This document shows positions 56,396 to 64,000 of a stretch of DNA of 64,000 bases, piece by piece. Source of the DNA: Sphingomonas sp. R-74633 (GTDB lineage Bacteria > Pseudomonadota > Alphaproteobacteria > Sphingomonadales > Sphingomonadaceae); contig NZ_JACCFG010000002.1 in NCBI RefSeq assembly GCF_013416555.1, positions 372,001-436,000 on the forward strand. Reading direction: 5' to 3'. The notes under the pieces are model-generated. The model was not told the DNA's origin. It did no database searches and saw only the letters and a program-made list of their open reading frames with translations. The stretch's first letter is position 1. Every line of letters starts with the position of its first letter. The position numbers and the translations under genes are program-made.

Positions 56396-57868
56396 TCACT
56401 TCGGCAGCGACGCCATCCAGGCCTTGAGCTGGGCGAGCAGGCGGTCGCGCATTGCCGGCTGGCTTGTGGCCAGATCGGTCGTCTCGCCGGGGTCCTTCAC
56501 CACATCGTACAGCTGCGGATTGGTGCCGCCTGGTCCGGCGAGCAGCTTCCAGTCGCCATCGCGGATCGCGAAGGGCGGCGCAGTGTCCTTCGCCTGGGCC
56601 GGGCTCGGCGGCTGCTTCGCGGCGCCCGCCTTGCCATAGGCCCAGAATAGCGGCGTGCGGCTGGTGACAGGCGTGCCCGCCAGCACCGGCGAGAGATCCA
56701 CGCCCACGCTGCCCGCGGGTGCCTTGCGGCCGAGAATGGCGGCAAGCGTGGGCAATAGATCGACACCCTGCCCCACCGTGGTCTCGTCGCGCGTGCCGGG
56801 CTTCATATGGCCGCGCCAGTACATAATCAGCGGCTGGCGGATGCCGCCTTCGTAGAGGCTGAACTTGCGGCCGCGCAGCATCCCCGAACTGCCGGGCGCC
56901 GTCGCGCCCTTCTGGTAGTAGCGCTGGAGCGAGGACGGGCCGTTATCGGCGGTAACGATGACCAGCGTATTCTCGAGCTGGCCCATCTGATCGAGCCGAT
57001 CGAACAGCCGCCCGAGCGTCTTGTCCATCTTGACCAGGCTGGCGAGGAAGCGGTCGTCATCCGAGCTTTCGCCCTTGCCCATCACTTCGCTGAGTGAATC
57101 ATCGTCGGGCGCCCAGGGATCGTGGACGTCGTTGAGCCACATGTTGACGAACCACGGCTTGTCCGAATGCTGCGCGACGAAATCGACCACCATGTCGGCG
57201 TACAGGCCGGTGAGCTTGGTTTTGATCTCCCAGAAACGCGCGCCGTTGCCCAGCTTGTCCGACTGCTTGGCGAGGTCGCGTTCCTCGTCGGAGACCAGCA
57301 CGCGGGGGCCCAACCCCTCGAACGTGGTGAAGCTCTGGTCGAAACCATAGGCGGTCGGGCGCGGTGCGTCGCCGATGTCGCGGCCGCCGCCCAGATGCCA
57401 TTTGCCGATATGCGCCGTAGCGTAGCCGGCATCCTTGAACAGCGCGGCGATGTTGGGGGTCTTGGGATCGAGCCAGTCGACCTGGCCGAGCGCGGCATTG
57501 TCGGCGCGCGACGCCGTGATGCCGACAAAGCCGACCGTCGCGGGATAGCGTCCGGTCAGGAAGCCGGCGCGCGACGAGGAGCAGATCGGCGCAGCATCGT
57601 AGAATTTCGTCATCAGCACGCCTTCGCGCGCCAGTCGGTCGAGATTGGGCGTCTGCACCTTCTTGTCGCCCATTACCGACAGATCGCCAAAGCCCATGTC
57701 GTCGACCAGGACGAACAGGACATTGGGGCGCTGCGCGTCCCGCGCAGGCGCAGGCGCCGCACGATCCTGGGGCTTGGGAGTCGACTGGGCCAGCACCGGC
57801 GAGGCGGTGCCAAGCAGACCGACCAGCAACGCCGCCGACATGATGCGCATTTTGCGGTTGGAGATCAC
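56396..57868 (-). CDS. secreted type-I sulfatase (S1 family)
   Basis: 490 residues beginning at GTG, with GAGAGGATT upstream. Signal peptide about 1-28 (MSAALLVGLLGTASPVLAQ). Metal ligands in VLFVLVDDMGFGDLSV (D56, D57); the formylglycine site reads C96-S-S-S-R100 (APICSSSRAGFLTGRYP), where the usual third position is Pro or Ala. HIGKWHLGG and TADNGPSS supply further active-site residues. It would remove sulfate esters from a glycan or aryl compound in the periplasm after C96 is converted to formylglycine by a separate enzyme not encoded here. It lies 72 bases downstream of a TonB receptor on the same strand. Confidence 0.88.
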   Translation of the reverse strand: MISNRKMRIMSAALLVGLLGTASPVLAQSTPKPQDRAAPAPARDAQRPNVLFVLVDDMGFGDLSVMGDKKVQTPNLDRLAREGVLMTKFYDAAPICSSSRAGFLTGRYPATVGFVGITASRADNAALGQVDWLDPKTPNIAALFKDAGYATAHIGKWHLGGGRDIGDAPRPTAYGFDQSFTTFEGLGPRVLVSDEERDLAKQSDKLGNGARFWEIKTKLTGLYADMVVDFVAQHSDKPWFVNMWLNDVHDPWAPDDDSLSEVMGKGESSDDDRFLASLVKMDKTLGRLFDRLDQMGQLENTLVIVTADNGPSSLQRYYQKGATAPGSSGMLRGRKFSLYEGGIRQPLIMYWRGHMKPGTRDETTVGQGVDLLPTLAAILGRKAPAGSVGVDLSPVLAGTPVTSRTPLFWAYGKAGAAKQPPSPAQAKDTAPPFAIRDGDWKLLAGPGGTNPQLYDVVKDPGETTDLATSQPAMRDRLLAQLKAWMASLPK

Positions 57869-57940
57869 TGCAATCCTCTCTCTTCCTTGTGTCCGAGGCG
57901 CTGCGCGGCGGCGGATCCGGTCCCGCCGCCGCGCAACCCG

Positions 57941-60700
57941 TTACAGGCGGACGCGAACCCCGACCGAATAGGTCGTCTCGTCGTACATGCCCTCGAAGGT
58001 CAGGAACGACTGGCCCAGATAGTCGCGGGTCTTGGCATGCAGCACGTTCGTGCCGCCAACGTCGATGCGGATCGCCTGGGTGATGTCGTAACCGATGTTG
58101 AAATCGAGACGGCCCGCCGGGCGAACATAGCTAAGCAGCGTGTTGTTGCCGACCGGGCGCACCGAGATCGATCCGGTCTGGTCACTGTCGAAATATTTCG
58201 AGCGATAGGTATACACCAGCCGACCGCTGATCCCGTACTTCTCGTAGAGCAGCCCGGTGGTGTAATTATACTTCGACACGCCCTGAAGCGGATTGCCCGC
58301 CAGCGGATCATTGCCCTCGATCTCCGAGTCAGCGAGCGTGAACGCCACCTGCGCGCCCAGACCCGAGAGCGGCCCCGGCAGGAAATCGAAGAAATACTGG
58401 CCGCTGACTTCGACGCCCTTCAGGCTCGCCGCGCCCAGGTTGCGCGGGCGAGTGACGTTATAGTCGATGCCGCCGATATTCTCGAGCTTCGCGCCGTTGA
58501 GTACGCGATCCTTGATCTTGCGGTAATAGCCCGCGACCGCGACGTAGCCGCCCTTGAAATAATATTCGAGCGTGGCGTCGTAGCTGTCGGACTTCTGCTC
58601 CTTGAGGTCCGGATTGCCCGCGCTGCCGCTGTTCTGCACGAACGGGTTGTTCGACAGCGCCGTGGTGACCGCGGGGTTGAGATCGCCGAATTCGGGGCGG
58701 CGGATCGACTTGGCATAGCCCAGGCGCGCCTGGATGCCGTTGTCGAACTTGAGCCGCGCCGTGACCGTCGGCAGGAAATCCGTATCGGTGGTGCTGGCCG
58801 ACACCGGGCGATAAGTGGTGACGCCGCCGGTGGTGCTCGCGACGAAGGTGGTGATGTCGCGGTCCGTGCGGGTCAGGCGTGCACCGACGATGCCGTCGAT
58901 CGCAGCGCTGTCGCCGAGCGGGATCTTGTAGTTGAGCTCGGCGAACGAGGCGATCGTCTTCTCGCTCGCGTTGAACTGGCGATCCTTCTGGAAGCCCGGC
59001 CGGCCCTTGGGCAGGCCGACATAGGTGCGCAGCGCATCCTGCCCGGCATCCGACAGCAGGAAATCGGGATTGGGGACGTAGAAGGCAGTGCCGCCATTGA
59101 TGCCAGGCGCAGGCGAGCCCAGCGCCAGGAAGTCGGCAGGCAGACCCGAGGCCGAGACCAGCACGGCCTTCGCCTCGGTCGCAGTGCCGATATTGCCGCC
59201 GGGCACCGCGGTGTTGAGCTGGAGCTGGTAGCTGTTGGCGGCGCGCCGGGCATAACGCGCGCCCATCTTCAGGTTCGACAGGATTCCGCCGAGTTCGACT
59301 TCGCCGTCCAGCTTGGCCGCGAAGAGATTGCCCTCGGTCAGGCCGAATTGCTGCTGGAAGCTGTTGCGCATCGACAGGCCGGCCGAGCTCAGCAGCGCGC
59401 CACCCGGCACGGTCATCTGCGCGATGCCGTCCACGTCCGGCGTTAGCGTCAGGCTGGTCAGGCGCTGGCCGACGTCCTGGATGATCAGCGTGCGATCGTT
59501 GCGCGAGGTCTGGTACGAAACGTCGAGGTTCGCCTTGACGCCTTCCTGCTCCACCTTGAACCCGCCGGCGATCGACTTGTTGACCGCAGTGATGTCACGC
59601 GCCTGGGTCGTCTGGTTGGAGACGATGTTGTTGAAGGTCGCGCTCTTCAGATAGCAGAGGTGCTGTGGCACCGGCGCCGGCGTGGCGGTGTTGTTCTGCC
59701 CCGTCGCGGTGACATAGGCATCGAAGCAGTTGGTGCTCGCCGTGACGTTGCTGATCGTGGTGCCGGTGGTGAATGGCTGGATGTTCGCGCCGTAGTGCGC
59801 GCCGATATCGTGCGAGCGCGTGTAGAGCCCGTCGACATAGGCCTCGACATTCGGGCTGATCTGCCACTGGAACGCGGCATTGACTTGGGTACGCTCGAGC
59901 TTCCCCTCCTCGGGGAAGTTCTGGATGATGTTGGGGATCAGCAGGCCCGGCGTGCTGAGCGGGGTCGCCGCCGAGCTGCGGATGCCGCTCAGGATCGTCT
60001 GGTCGCGCTCATAGTCGTTACGCGACCAGGTGGCGTTCACCAGCAGGCCGATCTCGCCGATGCCGGTATCCCAGCGATCGGTCGCCAGGCCGCCGAACTG
60101 CGGACTGAGCTTGTCGGCACGCTTGCCGTAATTGCCGCGTGCCGACAGCACGACGGTGGGATTCTTGAAGTTGAACGGCTTGTTGAGCTGCATGTCGATC
60201 ACACCGGCCAGACCGCCTTCGATCAGGTCCGGGCTCTGCGACTTGTAGACATCGACGCGCGCCAGCGCCTCGGCAGGCAGGTCGCCCAGGTCGAACTTGC
60301 GGCCCGTGGTGCTGAACACCTCGCGGCCGTTGATCGTGGTGAGCACGTCGGGCAAGCCGCGGACGCGGACATCACCGAGCTCGTTGTTGCGGTTGAACGA
60401 CACCTGGATGCCGGGGACGCGCTGCAGCGCGGCGGCCGTGGTGGGATCGGGCAGCTTGCCGATATCCTGCGCCACGATCGAGTCGACCACCTGAACGGCG
60501 TTCTGCTTGATTTCCGCGGCACGGGTGAGCGACGAGCGGATGCCGGTGACGACAATCTCGGGGCTCGTACTTTCCTGCGCGGAAGCGGCCGCATCGGGCG
60601 TGGGAGTATTTTGTGGCTCCGCCGTCTGCGCCTGCGCAACGTTCGTTACCGCGAGTGCAAGCAGTGAAGCCGCACACGTAAGTCCAGTCCGAGTGAACAT
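57941..60700 (-). CDS. TonB-dependent outer-membrane receptor (sulfatase-linked)
   Basis: 919 residues; GGGAGGGGAAT precedes the ATG. Signal peptide 1-24 (LLALAVTNVAQAQ). Plug of the TonB-Xanth-Caul class: PEIVVTGIRSSLTRAAEIKQNAVQVVDSI, QDIGKLPDPTTAAALQRVPGIQVSFNRNNELGDVRVRGLPDVLTTINGREVF, DVYKSQSPDLIEGGLAGVIDMQLNK; it ends TTYSVGVRVRL. Strongly similar in layout to the receptor at 22223. With the downstream sulfatase it may import a sulfated oligosaccharide or related compound (inference). It is divergent from a PhoD gene across a 375-base region containing a long palindrome. Confidence 0.92.
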   Translation of the reverse strand: MFTRTGLTCAASLLALAVTNVAQAQTAEPQNTPTPDAAASAQESTSPEIVVTGIRSSLTRAAEIKQNAVQVVDSIVAQDIGKLPDPTTAAALQRVPGIQVSFNRNNELGDVRVRGLPDVLTTINGREVFSTTGRKFDLGDLPAEALARVDVYKSQSPDLIEGGLAGVIDMQLNKPFNFKNPTVVLSARGNYGKRADKLSPQFGGLATDRWDTGIGEIGLLVNATWSRNDYERDQTILSGIRSSAATPLSTPGLLIPNIIQNFPEEGKLERTQVNAAFQWQISPNVEAYVDGLYTRSHDIGAHYGANIQPFTTGTTISNVTASTNCFDAYVTATGQNNTATPAPVPQHLCYLKSATFNNIVSNQTTQARDITAVNKSIAGGFKVEQEGVKANLDVSYQTSRNDRTLIIQDVGQRLTSLTLTPDVDGIAQMTVPGGALLSSAGLSMRNSFQQQFGLTEGNLFAAKLDGEVELGGILSNLKMGARYARRAANSYQLQLNTAVPGGNIGTATEAKAVLVSASGLPADFLALGSPAPGINGGTAFYVPNPDFLLSDAGQDALRTYVGLPKGRPGFQKDRQFNASEKTIASFAELNYKIPLGDSAAIDGIVGARLTRTDRDITTFVASTTGGVTTYRPVSASTTDTDFLPTVTARLKFDNGIQARLGYAKSIRRPEFGDLNPAVTTALSNNPFVQNSGSAGNPDLKEQKSDSYDATLEYYFKGGYVAVAGYYRKIKDRVLNGAKLENIGGIDYNVTRPRNLGAASLKGVEVSGQYFFDFLPGPLSGLGAQVAFTLADSEIEGNDPLAGNPLQGVSKYNYTTGLLYEKYGISGRLVYTYRSKYFDSDQTGSISVRPVGNNTLLSYVRPAGRLDFNIGYDITQAIRIDVGGTNVLHAKTRDYLGQSFLTFEGMYDETTYSVGVRVRL

Positions 60701-61075
60701 ATTCCCCTCCCTTGTAGCTGCATCCTGTCGCCGGTCTTTCGCCGATCGATCCGAAAGCGCTGTCCAGAGGGCGGCGCGCTCCGCGAGGAGGTAGCGTCGC
60801 CCGCAATCATAAGGTCCGGTCAGTCGCCCCGGCGCGTGGCCCGAACGCTGACGCGATAAATATGATTTGTTATGTATATTTTACACCGTATCGGTGTGGC
60901 AAGCCGATGAAGCCCGAAAAATGCAATAATTATAAGATATATAATTCTTGCAATTCCGCCGACTTTGGCTTGGCTGCGCAAAGCACGGAGTGCGACTCGA
61001 TTTGGTCAGGCATGTGTCAGGGGACGCGCGCCTTGATCGAGACGAGTGGTCCTATCGCTAGCGGCGGAGACTGAA
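60701..61075. promoter_or_regulatory. divergent regulatory region with a long AT-rich palindrome
   Basis: 375 bases, no gene. At 60922-60952 TGCAATAATTATA is followed, after 5 bases, by TATAATTCTTGCA; the arms match at 12 of 13 positions. It lies in the most AT-rich stretch (60860-60955) of an otherwise GC-rich gap, between the receptor and PhoD starts, and so could be an operator serving both. No regulator gene is adjacent. Confidence 0.5.
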
Positions 61076-62647
61076 ATGGCCAAGACGATCGACCTAACCC
61101 GCCGCGCCTTTGCGGCCGGTGCGATGATCGGCACTGCGGCGCTGATCGGCACCCGCGCGGCGCGCGCTACGTTCGGCGGGGTCGATCCGTTCACGCTCGG
61201 CGTCGCCTCGGGCGACCCGACGAGCGAGGGCGTGGTGTTGTGGACACGCCTCGCCCCCTCCCCGCTCGATCCGGCGGGCGGAATGCCGCCGCACCGCGTG
61301 CCCGTCCGCTGGGAGATCAGCCCCGACGCGCAGTTCAAGGCCGTGCGGAGCGGCACGGCGATCGCCGATCCTGCCTGGGGCCATTCGGTGCATGTCGAGG
61401 TGCAGGGCCTGGCGCCCGGCCGCCCCTATTTCTACCGGTTCATCGCCGGCGGCATCACCAGCCCGGTCGGGCGCACGCGTACCGCGCCGGCGCGCGGCGT
61501 GATGCCCGACAAGCTGCGGATCGCCTTCAGCGCCTGCCAGCATTACGAGGCCGGCTATTACGCCGCCCATCACCACATCGCCGCGGAAGAGCCCGATCTC
61601 GTGCTGTTCCTCGGCGACTATATCTATGAGGGCAATCCGGGCACCAAGGGCGTCCGCCAGCACCGCAATCCCGAGCCGATCGACCTCGACGGCTATCGCG
61701 CGCGCTACGCCACCTACAAGCTCGATCCGATGCTGCAGGCCTCGCACCATGTCGCGCCCTGGGTGACGACCTGGGACGATCACGAGGTGCAGGACAATTA
61801 TGCCGGCGACCGCGACAAGCATAATGGCGACCAGGCCGCGTTCCTCTTGCGCCGCGCCGCGGCCTACAAGGCCTATTACGAGCATATGCCGCTGCGCGCC
61901 GCCCAGCGCCCGAACGGGGCGTCGATGCGGCTGTACCGCACGATCGACTGGGGCGGCCTCGCGCAGTTCCAGGTGATCGATGATCGCCAATATCGCGACG
62001 CCCCGCCCTGCCAGCTGCCGGGCACAATCGAGAACCACCTCGATTTCGCAGGCCAGCGCCCCGATTGCGCCGAGCGCTACGATCCCCGCCGCACCATGCT
62101 CGGCCACGCCCAGGAAGCCTGGCTGGACGCAGCGCTGGGCCACACGACAGCGCGCTGGAACGTGCTGACCCAGCAGACGCTGATGAAACAGGAGCTGCGC
62201 ATCCCGCCCAACCACCCCGAAGCGGGCCCCTCGGTCTACAACACCGACGGCTGGGACGGTTTCGCCGCCGCACGGGACCGCGTGACGCGGCGCTGGCGCG
62301 ATGCAAAGACCCCCAATCCGCTGGTGGTGAGCGGCGATATCCATGCCTTCGTCGCCGGGGACCATCTCGATCCTGACGATCCCAGCCGCGTCGTCGCATC
62401 GGAATGGATCGGCGGATCGATCTCCTCGGGCGCCATTGACGGGATGCTCAAACAGTCGCTCGCCGCCAACCCGAAGTTCCACTTCGGCGAGAACCAGGTC
62501 CGCGGCTACAGCCGGATGGACCTGAGCGCCACGCAGTGCGAGGTCACCTTCCGCGCGCTGATCGACGTTCGCGATCCGCAGTCGGAGGTTCGTGACCTGG
62601 CGAAGTTCCTGGTGGAAGACGGCCGGCGGGGCATGAAGGTCGTCTGA
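61076..62647 (+). CDS. phoD: PhoD-family alkaline phosphatase/phosphodiesterase
   Basis: 523 residues from the ATG at 61076 (GGAGA upstream). Twin-arginine signal LTRRAFAAGAMIGTAALIG, so exported folded. N-terminal domain FTLGVASGDPTSEGVVLWTRLAP; core motifs FSACQHYEAGYYAAHHHIA (C154), VLFLGDYIYEG (D181), TTWDDHEVQDNYAGD, and VVSGDIHAFVAGDH. This is the standard PhoD length and a closer match to characterised enzymes than the long copy at 20087. Periplasmic, it would free phosphate from mono- and diesters. It diverges from the sulfatase-linked receptor, so phosphorylated or sulfated ligands may be processed together (inference). No Pho box was recognised. Confidence 0.92.
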   Translation: MAKTIDLTRRAFAAGAMIGTAALIGTRAARATFGGVDPFTLGVASGDPTSEGVVLWTRLAPSPLDPAGGMPPHRVPVRWEISPDAQFKAVRSGTAIADPAWGHSVHVEVQGLAPGRPYFYRFIAGGITSPVGRTRTAPARGVMPDKLRIAFSACQHYEAGYYAAHHHIAAEEPDLVLFLGDYIYEGNPGTKGVRQHRNPEPIDLDGYRARYATYKLDPMLQASHHVAPWVTTWDDHEVQDNYAGDRDKHNGDQAAFLLRRAAAYKAYYEHMPLRAAQRPNGASMRLYRTIDWGGLAQFQVIDDRQYRDAPPCQLPGTIENHLDFAGQRPDCAERYDPRRTMLGHAQEAWLDAALGHTTARWNVLTQQTLMKQELRIPPNHPEAGPSVYNTDGWDGFAAARDRVTRRWRDAKTPNPLVVSGDIHAFVAGDHLDPDDPSRVVASEWIGGSISSGAIDGMLKQSLAANPKFHFGENQVRGYSRMDLSATQCEVTFRALIDVRDPQSEVRDLAKFLVEDGRRGMKVV

Positions 62648-62768
62648 TCCTCCGATGGCCGCGCTCGGTCGCCGGAGATGCTCGCATAACGCTTCCATGC
62701 CTGGCAATGCGGGGATCGTCGCGCACAATCACGCCCCTAACAGCCAGGTTGGTTATTCTCGATTCGCT

Positions 62769-63542
62769 TCATCGCTCGGCGGCGATGTCGGCCGAGTGGT
62801 CCGCGGAAATGATCAGCCCATCGGCGAGCCATTGGCCGAGCATCTCGCCGGCGCGCGCGATGCCGGCCTCCTCGCCAAGCGCCTCGGCCAGCGCGGCGCA
62901 TAGTTCCGCGAACGGCATGCCCGCCCGAGCCCAGAGCACCGCCTGGCGTTCGAGTTGGTCGACCACACGGAAGCGCGGCGCCTCCCCGTCACGCCAGGCC
63001 AGGATCGCGCCCGCTTCGGGCAATGAGGCGACTGCGGGCGGCTCCGCGCCCTCCAGCGCCGACCAGATCGCTGGCGCATTGGTAGTCAGGTCGGCGAGGT
63101 CCAGCGAGGGGGAGAAGCCCAGCACGGCACGATCCCAGTCCACCGCACCGAGATCCGCGCCGGAAAGCGCCGCTGCGTCGGGCGCAACAAAGGCCTCCGC
63201 GAGCGCGAGGTCGATCCAGGCAAGCTCGGCGACCTCCGGATCGGCGGGATAGAGCAGCGCCAGCGTCGCGGGAAAATCGCGCGGATAGGCGTCGAGCGTC
63301 CAGCTGCTCGGAGGCACGCGTGCGACATGGGCAATCACGGCCTGGTGGAATGCATCCCCGCCGATCCAGTCACGGGTCCGGGCGAAGCTCTCCTCGATAC
63401 AGGCGACGAGTTGCGCGCGGAAATTATTCTGATGGATGCGCAAGCCTGGCGCGACATCGTCGCCGCCGAGCCGATCCGCCGCCAGCGGATCCTCCCGGAT
63501 CAGCCAGATGCGCATCTCGCGCTGCAGCTCGAGCAGGCTCAT
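62769..63542 (-). CDS. DUF2063 protein (BufC/MbnC-like RiPP maturation partner)
   Basis: 257 residues starting with an ATG that overlaps the DUF692 stop (ATGA). The N-terminal part has the DUF2063 pattern: LLELQREMRIWLI, GLRIHQNNFRAQLVACIEESFARTRDWIGGDAF, VPPSSWTLDAYPRDFPATLALLYP, ELAWIDLALAEAFVAPD. In methanobactin-like and bufferin pathways this family forms a complex with the DUF692 iron enzyme and binds the precursor peptide. No DoxX-type bufD gene follows; the gene converges with PhoD. The precursor, typically a DUF2282 protein, should be to the right of DUF692, outside the window. Confidence 0.82.
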   Translation of the reverse strand: MSLLELQREMRIWLIREDPLAADRLGGDDVAPGLRIHQNNFRAQLVACIEESFARTRDWIGGDAFHQAVIAHVARVPPSSWTLDAYPRDFPATLALLYPADPEVAELAWIDLALAEAFVAPDAAALSGADLGAVDWDRAVLGFSPSLDLADLTTNAPAIWSALEGAEPPAVASLPEAGAILAWRDGEAPRFRVVDQLERQAVLWARAGMPFAELCAALAEALGEEAGIARAGEMLGQWLADGLIISADHSADIAAER

Positions 63543-64000
63543 GCCGCCGCCCGCATGCCATCGGCCGCAATGCGCCGGGCGGTGTCGAGCTCGGCGAGCA
63601 GCTCATGCAGCGGTGGGATGGCATCGTCGCGTTCGATCATCGTCGCGACAGCGCCGAGCCGCGGCAGCACATGCGCGTAGAGCTTCCACACCGGATCCGG
63701 CACCGGCTGATCATGGGTATCGATCAGCAATTCGCTGCCCTGACTGTGCCCGGCGAGATGGACCTGGCGCACCCGTGCATGCGGTATGCCGTCCAGATAG
63801 GCGAGCGGATCGAAGCCGTGATTGCTCGCGCTGACGAACACATTGTTGACGTCGAGCAGCAGGCCGCAGCCGGTGCGCGCGCAAAGCTGGTCGAGAAACT
63901 CCCATTCGGTCATGTCGGCCGGCGCGAAGTCGATATAGGTCGAAGGGTTCTCGATCAGCATCTCGCGCCCCAGCGCATCCTGCGCGCGCGCGATGTTGCC
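63539..64000 (-). CDS. DUF692 protein (BufB/MbnB/TglH-like iron enzyme), 5' end outside window
   Basis: The frame is open to the right edge; 153 C-terminal residues are visible. Characteristic segments are MLIENPSTYIDF, CGLLLDVNNVFVSASNHGFDPLAYLDGIP, VRQVHLAGHSQG and LIDTHDQPVPDPVWKLYAHVLPRLG. Asp, Asn and His residues in these stretches ligate the iron atoms with which DUF692 enzymes remodel peptide cysteines. Its 4-base overlap with the DUF2063 gene is the standard arrangement of the RiPP maturation pair. Bufferin operons of this kind are linked to copper stress in other proteobacteria. Confidence 0.85.
   Translation of the reverse strand, partial: GNIARAQDALGREMLIENPSTYIDFAPADMTEWEFLDQLCARTGCGLLLDVNNVFVSASNHGFDPLAYLDGIPHARVRQVHLAGHSQGSELLIDTHDQPVPDPVWKLYAHVLPRLGAVATMIERDDAIPPLHELLAELDTARRIAADGMRAAA

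Overview
The window looks like chromosomal DNA of a GC-rich alphaproteobacterium of the Sphingomonas type. The evidence is several large TonB-dependent receptors (TBDRs) of the Xanthomonas/Caulobacter/Sphingomonas class, a SapC/cupin/flavin-halogenase cassette, CHASE3 hybrid kinases and many secreted hydrolases. I saw no tRNA, rRNA, insertion sequence, integrase or CRISPR array. Both ends cut through genes.

Layout. 1-6.3 kb: tail of a GH43-type glycosidase, a secreted hypothetical protein, a TRIC-type channel, a solitary flavin halogenase, a Kef-type antiporter and a Phd/VapC-like toxin-antitoxin pair with an operator. 6.3-11.1 kb: a signalling block (GAF protein, two single-domain receivers, a CHASE3-PAS hybrid kinase with a C-terminal Hpt) and a lipoprotein. 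11.4-17.9 kb: TBDR, terminator, then SapC-cupin-halogenase. 18-27 kb: a secreted unknown, a PhoD phosphatase, and a TBDR divergent from a BNR/Asp-box propeller protein with an unusual C-terminus.

27-35.4 kb is the most coherent pathway block. It holds a FadR-like regulator, a TBDR, the malonate transporter MadLM, a MatR-like GntR regulator, the malonyl-CoA synthetase MatB, and a secreted esterase translationally coupled to matB. A motif close to the published MatR site lies in the matR/matB gap and again just upstream of the TBDR. This suggests one malonate (or malonyl-ester) regulon that includes an outer-membrane receptor.

35.4-40 kb: a GH43-like secreted enzyme, a small phasin-like protein, a lipid kinase, a phosphoesterase and two small membrane proteins. 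40-48.5 kb: a catabolic set on one strand (AraC regulator, TBDR, acyl-CoA ligase, MFS transporter, carboxylesterase). 48.8-54.9 kb: a coupled signalling operon (triple-receiver hybrid kinase, CheR, CheB, receiver-kinase). It is followed by a HAD phosphatase and two very small genes. 56.4-62.6 kb: sulfatase and TBDR, divergent from a second PhoD, with a long AT-rich palindrome between them. At the right edge sit a DUF2063 gene and a DUF692 gene overlapping by 4 bases. This is the maturation pair of bufferin-type RiPP operons; the precursor would lie outside the window.
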